DNA from: an uncultured Thermosynechococcus sp.
Lineage (GTDB): Bacteria; Cyanobacteriota; Cyanobacteriia; Thermosynechococcales; Thermosynechococcaceae
Direction of reading: 5' to 3'
DNA length: 35,780 nt
NCBI RefSeq assembly: GCF_938074695.1
Contig: NZ_CALJEM010000067.1
Span: 1 to 35,780 of the forward strand
Part shown: positions 35,149-35,780 of the stretch, piece after piece
How positions within the stretch are numbered: position 1 is the first letter of the stretch
How the letters are laid out: every line of letters starts with the position of its first letter
The notes under the pieces: model-generated
Databases searched by the model: none
Seen by the model: only the letters and a program-made list of their open reading frames with translations
Told to the model about the DNA's origin: nothing
Made by a program: the position numbers and the translations under genes

Positions 35149-35780
35149 GGAAATGCCCCTGTTGCCCTTGCCCCCCACGCTCTGCGCTTGATCCCCCGCA
35201 GGGATGGCCACCAAGCCTGCGATCGCTCTCCCTATAGTTTTACAACTCCCCGAGGCCAAAGTGCCGTCCTCGATCTCCATGCCAATCACCTTCAACGCCA
35301 CTGGTGGTCACCGCAGCCCACCACTTTTCTAGGGAGTTAGGTCACCTCCGAAGTGGCAACCCCTTTAACTATTTGCTCGACTCGTGGGCAATTGCACTTT
35401 GTTTAACTATCCCCAACGGCTGGCAACTAGTCTGCATCCCTATCTATTACTGCCGGTGGATCCTGTTGCCGATGAATTGGCTTGGCAAATTTTAGCTGGT
35501 GGCGAGGGCAATGTCCCCACATTTCTCAGCAGGATCAATAACAAAACTTATCGCACCTGTGAGCACCAAATTCGCACCGCCCCTTGGCTCTCTTGTCGGG
35601 CTGTGGGCCTAGGAGCGCGGTTTGTCAGGGGCTATCAGGAAGAAGATTTAGAGAACGCCGAGCGGCACCTTCATGCTTGGGTAGAAGTGTATTTGCCGGA
35701 GGCAGGCTGGCGCAGGTATGATCCCACTCTTGATCTAAGCGGTGAGCGATCGCCCCATTGCCCTTGTGGCTGCTGCTGAT
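35149..35780 (+). pseudogene. Decayed transglutaminase-like (cysteine protease fold) gene, continues beyond window
   Basis: Three plus-strand frames in succession spell a transglutaminase-like protein. The first, from 35152, reads PVALAPHALRLIPRRDG and AVLDLHAN, and is interrupted by TAG at 35338-35340. It shifts near 35360 to NPFNYLLDSWAIAL. It shifts again near 35400 to FNYPQRLATSLHPYLLLPVD, then FVRGYQEEDLENAERHLHAW and YLPEAGWRRYDPTLDL. Near 35740 it shifts once more to SDRPIALVAAAD at the window end. The family normally has a GSCRD nucleophile motif before CRAVGL. Here PW at 35579-35584 runs straight into LSCRAVGL, so about 20 codons including the catalytic cysteine are missing. The histidine and aspartate regions remain. 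There is no start codon: the front is cut at the Yfr1 terminator. Confidence 0.82.

Noticed and set aside
35040-35237. Short reading frame across the Yfr1 locus
   Set aside because: It reads through both Yfr1 hairpins and the start of the transglutaminase remnant; the RNA structure explains the sequence better.
1-35780. CRISPR array, insertion sequence, integrase or prophage
   Set aside because: No regularly spaced direct repeats, transposase or recombinase motifs, or phage genes were seen on either strand.

Overview
The window reads as a chromosomal segment of a cyanobacterium. It carries Rubisco accumulation factor 1, a one-helix high-light-inducible protein, a ClpR-type inactive Clp subunit, a solanesyl diphosphate synthase-like gene, a DUF3155 gene and the small RNA Yfr1. 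The HIP1 octamer GCGATCGC recurs throughout. Moderate GC content and dense gene packing would suit a Thermosynechococcus-like unicellular lineage, but that genus assignment is inference. There is no CRISPR array, integrase, insertion sequence or prophage. Most of the window is core housekeeping DNA.

Layout. 1-3.4 kb: tail of a VOC/glyoxalase-fold gene, leucyl aminopeptidase, an overlapping SAM methyltransferase and rsmE. 3.4-8.2 kb: the str operon rpsL-rpsG-fusA-tuf-rpsJ, with a strong promoter embedded in the rsmE stop codon and a hairpin terminator between tuf and rpsJ. 8.3-12 kb: an M61 peptidase with PDZ domain and uvrC, then a minus-strand tRNA-Gly(GCC) with its own promoter and terminator. 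12.4-16.2 kb: a 52-residue Hlip immediately followed by a sugar-type ABC ATPase, the prenyl diphosphate synthase and an LCP cell-wall ligase. 16.2-17.8 kb: divergent clpR and prohibitin. 18-23.7 kb: a plus-strand run lysA-cdaA-uppS-upp-thrB-raf1 that groups cell-wall precursor supply (diaminopimelate/lysine, undecaprenyl phosphate) with the c-di-AMP synthase.

23.7-27.1 kb: a minus-strand wza-like/wzc-like pair for polysaccharide export; the Wzc-like protein has an altered P-loop and no tyrosine tail. 27.3-31.8 kb: an orphan MacB-type ATPase, a DUF427 gene convergent with a methylenetetrahydrofolate reductase, glmM, and a PfkB/HldE-type kinase. 31.8-35.8 kb is looser: gene remnants, an AT-rich stretch, a small zinc-ribbon gene, a small membrane protein, an SLC13/ArsB-like transporter, a DUF3155 gene, Yfr1, and a heavily decayed transglutaminase-like pseudogene that runs off the window.

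The best second-look items are Yfr1 lying directly against the decayed transglutaminase gene, the Wzc-like protein without kinase hallmarks, the Hlip-ABC ATPase pair, the lysA-cdaA-uppS arrangement, and clpR without its catalytic partner. I found no clear evidence of a wholly new multi-gene system.
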